A stretch of 64,000 nucleotides of DNA from Candidatus Eisenbergiella merdavium (GCA_019119595.1 DWWS01000035.1:1-64000); one strand, 5' to 3'. Positions 26,487-35,262 are shown, numbered from the stretch's first letter. Notes: generated by a model not told the origin, from the sequence alone. Numbers and translations are program-made.

Positions 26487-27336
26487 GATGAACTATCAAA
26501 TCAATTAAATACTGCTGTTATTTCCTATGCGTCTGTCTGCATTTTGCAGGCGGGCGCATTTCGCATTTTACAGAAGATTTTTCAAAAACTTTGCTCTCTT
26601 TTTGGCAAAGCAAAAAGTCGTCTGTATTATCCCGCGAAAAGGGGAGGTACTACCGCCTTTCGGCAGAAAGGAGGTGAACACCATGATACCTAATCGCAGG
26701 GAATTTGAAAAACAATGTGCGTTTCAAAAGTTCTGTAAATCAGTGCTGCACAATGAAGCGTGCAATGCCCATGAGGAAATTCGTCGGCGCAGAGTTCGGG
26801 AGGTTACTTTTTCCAACCTTGCCTTGCATGAGGAACGGCAGCTTTATACCGTAGATAAGTATTTTCAAGACGAAGAAGCAGAGCCGTCTTATCAAATGGC
26901 AGGGAAAGAAATAACCCCAAAACTGCTACTTGAAGCTATCCGGGCTTTACCCGAAGAACGGCGCAAAATTGTACTGCTGTATTACTTTGAGGGATTGACT
27001 GATATAGAAATCGGAAAGCAGCTCAATATCTCAAGAAGTACGGTACAGTACCGCCGGACAAGTTCTTTTGAGCAGTTAAAAAAATATTTGGAGGAAAACG
27101 CTGATGAATGGATTGAATGGTAACCAAAACGGCTACCCGGAAAATGCCCTTGTTCCCTATCCCGTTATTTTGGCGGCGAGCAAAGGCGACCCGGACGCAA
27201 TGAAGATTGTATTGCAGCATTTCAGCGGCTACATAGCAAGTCTTTCCATGCGGAAGCTCTATGATGAGCGAGGAAATGTTTATTTTGGAGTAGACGAAGA
27301 AATACGCGAAAGGCTGCAAGCAAAACTGATGAGGGC
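26487..27336 (+). repeat. 850-bp direct repeat, copy 2 (sigma/HTH pair)
   Basis: Near-identical to 20735-21584. This copy is probably the ancestral one because its HTH gene keeps a natural C-terminus and it sits next to xis/int as in other Tn1549-like elements. The region between the copies (two-component system plus LanFEG) would be lost by a single recombination between them. Confidence 0.9.
26683..27123 (+). CDS. Sigma-70-like regulator (Tn916 ORF7-like), copy 2
   Basis: A 146-residue near-duplicate of the protein at 20931 (MIPNRREFEKQCAFQKFCKS...). The sigma region-4-like helix-turn-helix is intact (LTDIEIGKQLNISRSTVQYR). The same AGAAAGGAGGTGAACACC ribosome site sets the start. In its position ahead of xis and int it is the likely activator of excision and transfer genes. 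Confidence 0.85.
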   Translation: MIPNRREFEKQCAFQKFCKSVLHNEACNAHEEIRRRRVREVTFSNLALHEERQLYTVDKYFQDEEAEPSYQMAGKEITPKLLLEAIRALPEERRKIVLLYYFEGLTDIEIGKQLNISRSTVQYRRTSSFEQLKKYLEENADEWIEW

Positions 27337-27361
27337 AATCCTCACATTTAGGGCTGAATAA
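27104..27361 (+). CDS. HTH_16 conjugative-transposon regulator, copy 2
   Basis: An 85-residue protein, almost the same as 21352 in its middle (ASKGDPDAMKIVLQHFSGYI) but with a different N-terminal stretch (GNQNGYPENALVPY) and the natural C-terminus ILTFRAE. It overlaps the end of the sigma-like gene by 20 bases with GGAGG upstream. Role: regulation of ICE excision/transfer, by analogy with Tn916 ORF8. Confidence 0.75.
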   Translation: MNGLNGNQNGYPENALVPYPVILAASKGDPDAMKIVLQHFSGYIASLSMRKLYDERGNVYFGVDEEIRERLQAKLMRAILTFRAE

Positions 27362-27779
27362 AGCAACGCGGTATTGGAACGCTTCCCCCTTTTCCGTTCC
27401 ATATCGCAGAACAGCCCGCTGCTCTTTGACAAAGAAAGCGGCGCAATAGAATGGCGACGCAGTATAAGGCAAATCGGATACGTTCCTTTTGTGCCGAGCC
27501 ATGCGGTGGGTACGCCATGACCTTTTTCTTAACCGAAAAGCGAGCGAGAAATACCACACCGTAAAGCAGGGATAGCACCCTGCGGGCGATAACGCACAGA
27601 ATATATAATGATACTTCCTTACAGCCATAGTCCGAGCGTTAGAAGCGTCGCAGGCAATGGGTAGGGCTTCGGCAGACCGCCGGAGGGGTGCAAGTCCCAT
27701 GAGGTTACGCTAATAGCCGTCCGATTAAAGCCTATGTTACAGATTAACTTTTGACCCATTAAGAAAGGGGGACGACAAA
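27362..27779 (+). other. Structured non-coding region upstream of xis
   Basis: 418 bases without a convincing gene. Several stems are visible: GGAAC/GTTCC (27377-27400), GCAGGG-atagca-CCCTGC (27566-27583), CTtCGGC-agac-CGCCGgAG (about 27668-27685) and GGG-TGCAAGT-CCC (about 27686-27698). A stretch TTAACCGAAAAGCGAG (27529-27544) resembles a domain I segment of group II introns, but no domain V or GTGYG start was found. Such density of stems suggests a functional RNA, perhaps controlling xis/int, or the remains of an intron. Class unknown. Confidence 0.5.
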
Positions 27780-27983
27780 TTGAACAATAACGACGTGCCG
27801 ATTTGGGAAAAGTACACTCTTACCATAGAAGAAGCTGCAAAATATTTCCGTATAGGAGAAAGCAAGCTGCGGAAACTGGCAGAAGAAAATCCCGTCCCGG
27901 ACTGGGTAATGATGAACGGAAACCGTATTCAGATTAAGCGGAAGCAGTTTGAAAAAATGATTGATACGGTGGACGCAATCTGA
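27780..27983 (+). CDS. xis: Excisionase, Tn916 Xis family
   Basis: A 67-residue protein ([40 protein letters not shown] ... [21 protein letters not shown]), the same length and layout as Tn916 Xis: a winged helix that bends DNA at the element ends and favours excision by Int. The start is a TTG at 27780, with AAAGGGGG upstream. The int gene follows after 79 bases. Confidence 0.93.
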   Translation: MNNNDVPIWEKYTLTIEEAAKYFRIGESKLRKLAEENPVPDWVMMNGNRIQIKRKQFEKMIDTVDAI

Positions 27984-28062
27984 TAGTGAAATCGAGCCTT
28001 GAATGTGGTACAATGTAGTCAAGCATATCAAGGCTCTTTCCATTATGGAAAGGAGCATAACG

Positions 28063-29256
28063 ATGTCGGAAAAAAGACGGGATAATAAAAATCGTATTCT
28101 CCGCACCGGAGAGAGCCAAAGAAAAGACGGAAGATATGCCTACAAATATATAGATACCTTTGGGAAACCGCAGTTTGTTTATTCTTGGAAGTTAGTGCCT
28201 ACGGACAAAACCCCGGCAGGAAAACGCGACGATATAGCGTTAAGGGAAAAAGAGAAAGAAATCCAAAAAGACCTTGACGACGGTATCGACCATATCGGAA
28301 AGAAAATGACGGTCTGCCAGCTCTACGCAAAGCAGATACGCCACCGGGCAAATGTGCGGCATGGTACAAAGCAGGGGCGAAAACAGCTCATGCGGATTTT
28401 GCAGGAGGATAAACTTGGAGCCTGCCGGATTGAAAATGTGAAGCTCTCCGACGCAAAGGAATGGGCGTTACGCATGAAAGAAAAAGGTTACGGCTTCAAG
28501 ACTATCAACAACCACAAGCGTTCCTTAAAGGCTGCCTTTTACACAGCCATACAGGACGATTGTATTCGTAAAAATCCATTTGACTTCCAGTTGAACACAG
28601 TCCTTGAAGATGATACGAAACCAAAGGAACCTCTATCCCCTACGCAGGAAGCGGCTTTTCTGTCCTTTGTGCAACATGATAAAGTCTATCAGAAATACTA
28701 CGACGAGATTATCATACTGTTAGGGACAGGGCTTCGCATTTCGGAACTCTGCGGACTGACGGAAGCTGACATTGACTTAGACAAACAGCTTATCAATGTA
28801 GACCACCAACTTTTGAAGATTGCAGATGTGGGCTACTATGTGGAAACGCCTAAGACAAAAAGCGGCAACCGGGTTATTCCTATGAGTGAAAAAGTGTTGG
28901 AAGCATTTCAACGGGTGCTAAATAAACGGAAATATGTACAGCCTGTTATTTTGGAGGGCTACACAAAGTTTCTGTTCCTTAACCGGAACGGCTTGCCAAA
29001 AGTGGCAGTCAACTATGAAAGTATGTTCCGGGGGCTTGTAAGGAAATACAACAAAACGCAAAAGGTCGCATTGCCAAAGGTAATGACACCGCACACCTTA
29101 CGCCACACATTCTGCACCACGTTAGCAAATGCGGGAATGAACCCTAAAGCATTGCAATACATCATGGGACATTCCAACATCAATATGACGCTGAACTATT
29201 ACGCACACACAACTTCCGAAACGTCAATAACCGAAATGAAGCGGCTGATTGCATAG
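28063..29256 (+). CDS. int: Tyrosine integrase, Tn916 Int family
   Basis: A 397-residue tyrosine recombinase. The N-terminal arm-binding domain starts MSEKRRDNKNRILRTGESQR as in Tn916 Int; a core-binding domain spans about 85-170; the catalytic domain has Arg in GTGLRISELCG, the HTLRH box, and the nucleophile Tyr in MTLNYYAH. AAAGGAG precedes the ATG at 28063; a longer open frame upstream is non-coding. Tn916-type integrases use AT-rich targets with little sequence specificity, which fits insertion in the AT-rich stretch upstream of htpG. Confidence 0.95.
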   Translation: MSEKRRDNKNRILRTGESQRKDGRYAYKYIDTFGKPQFVYSWKLVPTDKTPAGKRDDIALREKEKEIQKDLDDGIDHIGKKMTVCQLYAKQIRHRANVRHGTKQGRKQLMRILQEDKLGACRIENVKLSDAKEWALRMKEKGYGFKTINNHKRSLKAAFYTAIQDDCIRKNPFDFQLNTVLEDDTKPKEPLSPTQEAAFLSFVQHDKVYQKYYDEIIILLGTGLRISELCGLTEADIDLDKQLINVDHQLLKIADVGYYVETPKTKSGNRVIPMSEKVLEAFQRVLNKRKYVQPVILEGYTKFLFLNRNGLPKVAVNYESMFRGLVRKYNKTQKVALPKVMTPHTLRHTFCTTLANAGMNPKALQYIMGHSNINMTLNYYAHTTSETSITEMKRLIA

Positions 29257-29351
29257 TAGTAAACGGAGAATTTACTACTCCACATACTACTTTTGAACAC
29301 CAAAACATACGGGGATATAAGAAGATTTGAGAATATCTTCCATAACGAAAA

Positions 29352-29389
29352 ATGCCGGAAAAGCCTGTAACAATAGGCTATACCGGCAT
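29352..29389 (+). terminator. Hairpin after int
   Basis: ATGCCGG (29352-29358) pairs with CCGGCAT (29383-29389) and AGCCT with AGGCT inside. No long T-run follows, so termination strength is uncertain. Confidence 0.5.
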
Positions 29390-29444
29390 ATAAGAACTTT
29401 TGAAAAGATAATCAAAAATTACTTTGTGATTTTAGATAAATAAG

Positions 29445-29512
29445 TTTTGTTCTCTAAAATCATTTTATAGAACAATTATTTTAATAAATTCCTGATTTTT
29501 GTTCTCTAAAAT
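29445..29512. repeat. Integrase arm-site-like repeats at the ICE right end
   Basis: TTTTGTTCTCTAAAAT occurs at 29445-29460 and again at 29497-29512 (52-bp offset), and an inverted copy with one mismatch (ATTTTATAGAACAA, 29462-29475) lies between. Tn916 Int binds directly repeated arm sites near the element ends, so these are candidates. The element boundary is expected shortly after. Confidence 0.6.
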
Positions 29513-29559
29513 GCTATTTTAAATGATTTAGGCAGAATCTGATATTGAATCGCCTGTTA

Positions 29560-29586
29560 TTAGCACTCATTTAAAATGAGTGCTAA
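29560..29586 (+). promoter_or_regulatory. CIRCE operator (HrcA site)
   Basis: Perfect consensus TTAGCACTC-N9-GAGTGCTAA. HrcA repressor binds it and releases it on heat stress. It ends 7 bases before the -35 box of the htpG promoter. Confidence 0.95.
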
Positions 29587-29593
29587 TTTTCTA

Positions 29594-29622
29594 TTGACAT
29601 TTTCCGTTCCGGGAAGTAAACT
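29594..29622 (+). promoter_or_regulatory. htpG promoter
   Basis: Consensus TTGACA (29594-29599), 17-base spacer, TAAACT (29617-29622). The 29725 start codon lies about 100 bases downstream of the -10. Confidence 0.75.
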
Positions 29623-29724
29623 AGGTATCAGAGCGTAAGAGAGATATCCCAAAGAGATTTTTACAGAAGGACGATACCGGGATATTTTCCCCCAATAATA
29701 AAAAGAGAAAGGAACGTGATTGAA

Positions 29725-31857
29725 ATGGCAGAAAAGCATGGAAGCCTGTCAATTAACAGCGAAAATATTTTTCCTATTATTAAGAAGTGGCTGTATTCAG
29801 ACCACGATATTTTCTTCCGCGAGCTGATCTCCAACGGCTGCGACGCCATCACTAAGAGAAAGAAGCTGGATGTGATCGGGGAGTGTCATCTGCCGGAGGA
29901 CTACAAGCCTCAGGTTCAGGTGATCGTGAATCCGGAAGAGAAGACGCTGAAATTCATCGATAACGGTCTTGGAATGACGGCGGACGAGGTGGAGGAGTAC
30001 ATCAACCAGATCGCTTTTTCCGGCGCGGCCGATTTCATTGAGAAATACAAGGACAAGTCCGACGATAATCAGATCATCGGCCATTTCGGTCTGGGCTTCT
30101 ATTCCGCGTTCATGGTGGCGGACGAGGTTCATATCGACACGCTTTCCTGCAAGGAAGGGGCGGTTCCGGTTCACTGGGAGTGTGACGGCGGAACGGAATT
30201 CGCCATGGCCGACGGCTCTTGGGATCAGGTGGGAACGCAGGTCACCCTGTTTTTGAATGAGGACTGCCTGCAGTTCTGCAACGAATACAAGGCGGAGGAG
30301 GTCATTCAGAAGTACTGCTCCTTCATGCCCACCGAGATCTGGCTTTCCAGAGAGAACACGCCGGAGACGCAGACCATCAACGAGGATGAGAAGCTGGACA
30401 CCGACGTGGTGCTTGAGACCATCCAGCCGGAGAAAAAGGAAGAAAAGAAGGAGAATAAGGACGGAGAAGAAGGCGGAGAGGCGAAGGAAGAGGAAAAACC
30501 CGAACCCGTGCGCCTGAAGATCAAAAAGCGTCCCGTTCTCATGAACGATATCCATCCGCTCTGGACGAAGAGCCCCAGCGAATGTGAGAAGGACGACTAT
30601 ATTGAATTCTACAGAAAGGTATTCCACGATTACAAGGAGCCTCTGTTCTGGATCCACCTGAACATGGATTATCCCTTCAACTTAAAGGGCATCCTGTACT
30701 TCCCCAAGATCAACATGGAGTACGAGTCCATCGAGGGCGTGATCAAGCTGTACAACAACCAGGTATTCATCGCGGACAACATCAAGGAGGTCATTCCGGA
30801 ATTCCTGATGCTCTTAAAGGGTGTGATCGACTGCCCCGACCTGCCGCTGAATGTTTCCAGAAGCGCGCTGCAGAATGACGGCTTCGTGAAGAAGATTTCC
30901 GACTACATCACGAAGAAGGTGGCGGACAAGCTGTCCGGCCTGTGCAAGACCGCGAGAGAGGAATATGAGAAATACTGGGACGATATCAGCCCCTTCGTGA
31001 AATACGGCTGCCTGAAGGACGACAAGTTCTGCCAGAAGATGACGGACTACATCCTGTTCAAGGATCTGGACGGCAACTATAAGACCCTGCCCGACTGCCT
31101 GGATGTGGGTAAGTCCGATCCGGATGAAAAGAGCGCGGATGCTGTGGATGAGAACGGCGAAAAGGTGGATGCCGAGGTGGTTGACGACAAGGCGGACGCC
31201 GCGAAGGCCGATGCTGCCGTTGAGGATGAGAAGAAGGAAAAGACCATCTATTATGTCACCGACTTAAAGCAGCAGAGCCAGTACGTGAACATGTTCAGGC
31301 AGGAGGGCATGAGCGCGGTGGTGCTTCCCGACCAGATCGATCAGCCCTTCATCAATCAGCTTGAGATGAAGAACGAGGGAATCCGCTTCCGCAGGATCGA
31401 CGCGGACATCACCGATTCCTTCAAGACGGAAACCTCCGAGGAGGATCAGAAGGAGCTTGACGCCCAGTCCGAGGCGCTGCAGAAGCTGGTTCGCGAGGCG
31501 CTTGGAAACGACAAGCTGACCGTGAAGGTGGAAAAGCTGAAAAATGATAAAGTATCCTCCGTCCTGACCATTTCCGAGGAGAGCAGAAGGATGCAGGATA
31601 TGATGCGGATGTACGCTGCGAACGGCATGGATATGGGAATGTTCGGCGGAGAGGGAGAGACCCTGGTGCTGAACGCCAGCCACACCCTGGTGCAGTACGT
31701 GCTCGCCCATAAGGACGAGGCGGACAATGCCAATGGAAAGCTGATCTGCGAGCAGCTTTACGACCTTGCCAAGCTGCAGAACGGCCCGCTGGAGGCGGAG
31801 GCAATGACCCGTTTCGTGACCCGCTCCAATGAGATCATGGAAATGCTGACAAAATAA
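29725..31857 (+). CDS. htpG: Molecular chaperone HtpG (Hsp90)
   Basis: A 710-residue Hsp90. The N-terminal ATPase has FRELISNGCDAITKRK, DNGLGMTADEV and GHFGLGFYSAFMVADEV; the catalytic Arg region (LNVSRSALQND) is in the middle domain. It is longer than classical bacterial HtpG (about 600-640) because of two charged inserts: a Lys/Glu-rich one at about 233-262 and an Ala/Asp/Glu-rich one at about 465-510. The start is ATG 29725; a GTG at 29716 is too close to the AAAGGA site. Expression is controlled by HrcA through the CIRCE element. Confidence 0.95.
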   Translation: MAEKHGSLSINSENIFPIIKKWLYSDHDIFFRELISNGCDAITKRKKLDVIGECHLPEDYKPQVQVIVNPEEKTLKFIDNGLGMTADEVEEYINQIAFSGAADFIEKYKDKSDDNQIIGHFGLGFYSAFMVADEVHIDTLSCKEGAVPVHWECDGGTEFAMADGSWDQVGTQVTLFLNEDCLQFCNEYKAEEVIQKYCSFMPTEIWLSRENTPETQTINEDEKLDTDVVLETIQPEKKEEKKENKDGEEGGEAKEEEKPEPVRLKIKKRPVLMNDIHPLWTKSPSECEKDDYIEFYRKVFHDYKEPLFWIHLNMDYPFNLKGILYFPKINMEYESIEGVIKLYNNQVFIADNIKEVIPEFLMLLKGVIDCPDLPLNVSRSALQNDGFVKKISDYITKKVADKLSGLCKTAREEYEKYWDDISPFVKYGCLKDDKFCQKMTDYILFKDLDGNYKTLPDCLDVGKSDPDEKSADAVDENGEKVDAEVVDDKADAAKADAAVEDEKKEKTIYYVTDLKQQSQYVNMFRQEGMSAVVLPDQIDQPFINQLEMKNEGIRFRRIDADITDSFKTETSEEDQKELDAQSEALQKLVREALGNDKLTVKVEKLKNDKVSSVLTISEESRRMQDMMRMYAANGMDMGMFGGEGETLVLNASHTLVQYVLAHKDEADNANGKLICEQLYDLAKLQNGPLEAEAMTRFVTRSNEIMEMLTK

Positions 31858-31860
31858 AAA

Positions 31861-31918
31861 GGATCAGGAATGATCCGAAAGGGATCAGAATAATCCGAGA
31901 TGGATCTGAAATAATCCG
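31861..31918. repeat. Three tandem GGATC...ATCCG units
   Basis: Units at 31861-31877, 31882-31897 and 31902-31918 (spacing 20-21 bases), each GGATC(A/T)-N-ATCCG and self-complementary at its ends. Located between the htpG stop and its terminator. Function unknown. Confidence 0.7.
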
Positions 31919-31925
31919 ATTTTAG

Positions 31926-31987
31926 AGGATTCCCGTCAGGCTTCCGGAAAGACAGTATCTTTTCAGAAGCCGGCGGGGATTTTTTTG
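31926..31987 (+). terminator. htpG terminator
   Basis: GATTCCCGTCAGGCTTC pairs with GAAGCCGGCGGGGAT (about 31966-31980), followed by a run of seven Ts. Confidence 0.85.
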
Positions 31988-32186
31988 TGATCATGCACCT
32001 TTTTCCAGGCGGCATTTGGCTGATTTTGTGAAAAAGTCATGAAAAAGCGGGCAGATATCACAAAAGATAAGGATTAAATATTCCAATCTTTGTCTAATTG
32101 TGTTATCCTATAAAGTGTGCAGACCGGCACGCGCATAAAGGGAAAAACGCTGACCGCGCGTCCGGCGAAAACGGAGGATGGCATGT

Positions 32187-32858
32187 ATGGAAAGCATAAA
32201 AAGAAAGCTGTTATATGAAAACCCATTGAGAAGTGAAAACGATATTCGGGATTTTGTCATGGAAGGAAGCGCGATCCTGACCTTTCCGAACGGAAGGCTG
32301 AGGATGGAGAACGCAAGGAGCGCCGTGGAAGGGCAGAAGGCGAATTACGTGTTCTGGTGCCCGGAGGAGTTTCCGGCGGATATCCGGATCGAATGGGATT
32401 TCTTTCCGGTCAGGGAGCCGGGGCTGTGCATGCTGTTTCTTGCGGCCAGGGGAAAACGGGGAGAGGATCTGTTCGACCCCGCTCTGATGAAGCGGACGGG
32501 AGAATATCCCCAGTATCATCATGGAGATATCAACGCCTTCCACATTTCCTACTTCCGGAGGAAGGAGCCGGATGAGAGGGCCTTTCATACCTGCAATCTC
32601 AGGAAGAGCTACGGCTTCTATCTGACTGCCCAGGGAGGAGATCCCATTCCGGATGCGGCGGACGCAAAAGGCCCTTATCTGATCGCGGTGGAGAAAAAGG
32701 GGGTCGAGCTGGCCTTTTTCATAAACGGACTGGAGATCTTCCGCTTTGTGGACGACGGAAAGACCTGGGGGCCTTTGCTTGGAGGAGGAAAGATCGGTTT
32801 CCGGCAGCTCGCTCCCATGATTGGAGAGTATGCGGACCTCAGAGTATTTGCCATATAG
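32187..32858 (+). CDS. DUF1961 protein (YesU-like)
   Basis: A 223-residue protein of the DUF1961 family, which has a concanavalin/jelly-roll-like beta fold and is found in rhamnogalacturonan loci (YesU in B. subtilis). Motifs include NYVFWCPEEFPADIRIEWDF, YHHGDINAFHISYFRR and FINGLEIFRF. No signal peptide, so it acts in the cytoplasm. It may bind or modify an oligosaccharide; no activity is known. ATG 32187 is chosen over 32178, which is immediately adjacent to the GGAGG. First gene of the cluster, 10 bases before the AraC regulator. Confidence 0.8.
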   Translation: MESIKRKLLYENPLRSENDIRDFVMEGSAILTFPNGRLRMENARSAVEGQKANYVFWCPEEFPADIRIEWDFFPVREPGLCMLFLAARGKRGEDLFDPALMKRTGEYPQYHHGDINAFHISYFRRKEPDERAFHTCNLRKSYGFYLTAQGGDPIPDAADAKGPYLIAVEKKGVELAFFINGLEIFRFVDDGKTWGPLLGGGKIGFRQLAPMIGEYADLRVFAI

Positions 32859-32868
32859 GAGGCGCGTA

Positions 32869-35172
32869 ATGCCCGTAAGAATGAGATTAAACCTGCAATA
32901 CAAGCACAGGATCATCGCCTGTATCGCATCCCTGATGGCGGTTGTCATGCTGTTCTTTTTCGTGGATCGGTACGGAGAGTCGGTCCGCGAGGAGGAACGG
33001 CGCGCGGAGGGGACGGTTTCTTCCCTGGCGCTGCAGGCCAGCAGGGGGATGGATGAGAAGCTGGTCAATATCAGGAATTATTATCTGCAGATGATGGAGG
33101 ATGAGGATATCGTATGGGCTCTGGAAAACGATATCAGCTATTCGGATTACAGCCATATCAGCAGGATCACACAGCTTTTGTCCGGAAACGGGATCGTATC
33201 GGACTACATATCCGGCTGGTCCTTCATCAATATGAATACGGGATGGGTTCTCAGCAATAAAGGGATGTACCCCTATGACAGACTGCGCAACAGAGACGCC
33301 GTTGAGGAGCTGTTTTCGTACGGCAGCGGTCTGGGAAAGAATTACTGGAGCTGGCGGGCGGAGGAGGAATCCGTGGACATGCTGGAACCGGGCTGGAGGA
33401 ATACGGTGGATACGGGGGCTCTCACGCTGGTTTTGAAAGTCCCTAATTCCTGGAGGAATATTTACGGCATGGTGATCGTAAATGTGGATATTCAGGCACT
33501 TCTGGGTTCCGGCTGGGACAGGACCTGGAAGCTTGCCGTGCTGGACGGGGAAGGGGAAACAGTCTATGCGTCAGAGGAGCATTTTGCGGCGGCAGGGAAG
33601 AGGCTGTATGCGGAAGATGACGGCAGCATAACGGATGCTGTAAGGGACGGAGCCTATATTCTTTCCGGAAGCACCTCCTCTGTGCTGGGCTGGACCTGCT
33701 ATGTGGGGACGCAGTGGAATCCGGCAGGCATGATAAACCAGTTTGTGATCCTGGCTGTTACGGCGGCCTTTCTTGCGGCTCTCTGTTTATTTGTGATCAA
33801 TACGCTTTACAAGCCGATCTCCGCGCTGGCGCAGAGAGTGTCCAATGGAGGGATCGCTGCGGACGGACAGTCGGATGCCATACGTGGAAGCGAGCTTCTC
33901 CACATCGCGGAAAAGGTGGAGGGGCTTGTGGACAGCAACCGGGCCATGGAGGAGCGGCTGGGAGAGCAGCAGCACGAGCTGGACAAGCTTTTTATCCTGA
34001 AAATGCTCCGGGGAGAAGCCGGTCAGGAGGAGGCGCAGGTGTATCTGGAAAAACCGGAATTTTGGACTGGGGGGGGGATTTTTTCGGTTGTTTCCATGAT
34101 TCTGCGCTTCGGAGAGGAATCGGAGAGCGGTGATGCAAGGGAGCAGGAGATCTGCATGGAGATCGTGGAGGAGCTTCCATCGGATATTCTGCAGCTTTTG
34201 ATGCTTCCGCCCGTCTATCACCAGCGTTCCGTGGTATTTTTGATCCATGGCGAGGATAAGACGGGGCTTCTTGACCGGGTGATGGAGGCCTACAGCAGCC
34301 TGCAGAAGCATGTGCTGGAAAAATACCATCTGAATATCAGCGTAGGCGTCAGCGCCGCCGCGGAGAGGCCGGAGGAGGTGCGGGGAGCTTTCCTTCAGAG
34401 TGTGAGCGCCCTGAACGACAGCAATTCCGACGAGGGCGAGGGAGCATATGGAAAGATCAGCGCCTGCAGCTTCTATATGGATGAAAAGAACGAGAGCGGT
34501 ATAAACCGGAGGCTGGCGAACGAGTACGAAAGCAGCATGCATGCCGCTGTGCTGTCCTGCGACAGAGACAGGGCCTATCAGGTCATGAACGAGCTGGTCC
34601 ACTATCTCAAGGCAGAGCGTCTGGACCGGGGAGAAGCGACCATGTACCTGCTTCAGATCACAAACGCGGTCATCATGTCGGCCATGGAGGCGGGCGTTTC
34701 CGTCCATTCTCTGCTGACAGAAGAGATTTCCGTGGTCTATCAGCGCATTATTCAATTTTATGATTATGAGAAGATCAGAAGATATATCAAGAAGACAGTG
34801 ATCGATCCGGTGATGATCTCCGTGGGAGCTGTGAGGGATACAAAGGCCTATACGCTCATGGAGGAGATCCGCCGCCTGATCGAGGAGAAAAAGGGGGATA
34901 TCACGCTGGCGGAATGCGCGGAGGCCCTGGACTATCATCCAACATATATCTGGAAGATTCTGAAAATGGAGACGGACAAATCCTTCAGCGATTATCTGGA
35001 GGAGTATAAGATTGATTACGCGAAAAAGCTTCTGAAGGAAACGGACAGGACGGTGGCGGATATCGCCGCGGAGTTAAATTATACCAACGCTCAGAACTTC
35101 ATCCGGTTCTTCAGCAGAGTGGTGGGGGTTACGCCCGGAAAATACAGACGTAGCATCAGAGGAGCGGAATAA
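32869..35172 (+). CDS. Membrane-bound AraC-type regulator (YesS-like)
   Basis: A 767-residue one-component regulator: transmembrane helix at about 14-31, extracellular sensor (about 35-288), second helix at about 290-310, an HAMP-like/coiled-coil linker, a cytosolic middle region, and a C-terminal AraC domain (about 663-765: ITLAECAEALDYHPTYIWKI and ADIAAELNYTNAQNFIRFFS). Size and layout match YesS of B. subtilis, which activates rhamnogalacturonan genes. It probably senses pectic oligosaccharides outside the cell. AGGAGG lies 6 bases before ATG 32869. A strong terminator follows. Confidence 0.88.
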   Translation: MPVRMRLNLQYKHRIIACIASLMAVVMLFFFVDRYGESVREEERRAEGTVSSLALQASRGMDEKLVNIRNYYLQMMEDEDIVWALENDISYSDYSHISRITQLLSGNGIVSDYISGWSFINMNTGWVLSNKGMYPYDRLRNRDAVEELFSYGSGLGKNYWSWRAEEESVDMLEPGWRNTVDTGALTLVLKVPNSWRNIYGMVIVNVDIQALLGSGWDRTWKLAVLDGEGETVYASEEHFAAAGKRLYAEDDGSITDAVRDGAYILSGSTSSVLGWTCYVGTQWNPAGMINQFVILAVTAAFLAALCLFVINTLYKPISALAQRVSNGGIAADGQSDAIRGSELLHIAEKVEGLVDSNRAMEERLGEQQHELDKLFILKMLRGEAGQEEAQVYLEKPEFWTGGGIFSVVSMILRFGEESESGDAREQEICMEIVEELPSDILQLLMLPPVYHQRSVVFLIHGEDKTGLLDRVMEAYSSLQKHVLEKYHLNISVGVSAAAERPEEVRGAFLQSVSALNDSNSDEGEGAYGKISACSFYMDEKNESGINRRLANEYESSMHAAVLSCDRDRAYQVMNELVHYLKAERLDRGEATMYLLQITNAVIMSAMEAGVSVHSLLTEEISVVYQRIIQFYDYEKIRRYIKKTVIDPVMISVGAVRDTKAYTLMEEIRRLIEEKKGDITLAECAEALDYHPTYIWKILKMETDKSFSDYLEEYKIDYAKKLLKETDRTVADIAAELNYTNAQNFIRFFSRVVGVTPGKYRRSIRGAE

Positions 35173-35206
35173 CGGAGAAATACGGGAAACGTAAGAAAAG
35201 CCTGTG

Positions 35207-35262
35207 AAAATAATCATTTTCTTTTGCTGGAATGCGCCGGAAAAGAAAATGATTATTTTTTT
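35207..35262 (+). terminator. Terminator between regulator and importer operons
   Basis: AATAATCATTTTCTTTT (about 35209-35225) pairs with AAAAGAAAATGATTATT (35241-35257), followed by Ts. The remaining intergenic sequence to 35585 holds no gene; it must carry the importer promoter, but no clear -35/-10 pair stands out. Confidence 0.85.

Larger units (their letters stand above)
1..29520. mobile_element. Integrative conjugative element, Tn916/Tn1549 family (right part)
   Basis: The region carries a type IV mating-pore set (VirB6-like, PrgI, VirB4, CHAP hydrolase), topoisomerase III, antirestriction protein, MobP-type relaxase with MobC, sigma/HTH regulators, and a Tn916-type xis-int pair at the right end. 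This order is that of the Tn1549-like conjugative transposons. The left end, coupling protein VirD4 and other left-hand genes lie outside the window. The right boundary is placed between int (ends 29256) and the htpG operator (29560); the AT-rich repeats at 29445-29512 suggest it lies near 29520, but the exact base cannot be fixed without the left end or an empty site. Two AT-rich cargo modules interrupt the otherwise more GC-rich backbone. Confidence 0.93.

Noticed and set aside
27362-27700. Minus-strand protein-coding gene (27023-27700)
   Set aside because: It runs antisense through the sigma/HTH genes and a stem-rich region, and shows no familiar protein features.
29716-29727. GTG start for htpG
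   Set aside because: Only about 3 bases from the ribosome site; ATG 29725 gives the normal HtpG N-terminus.
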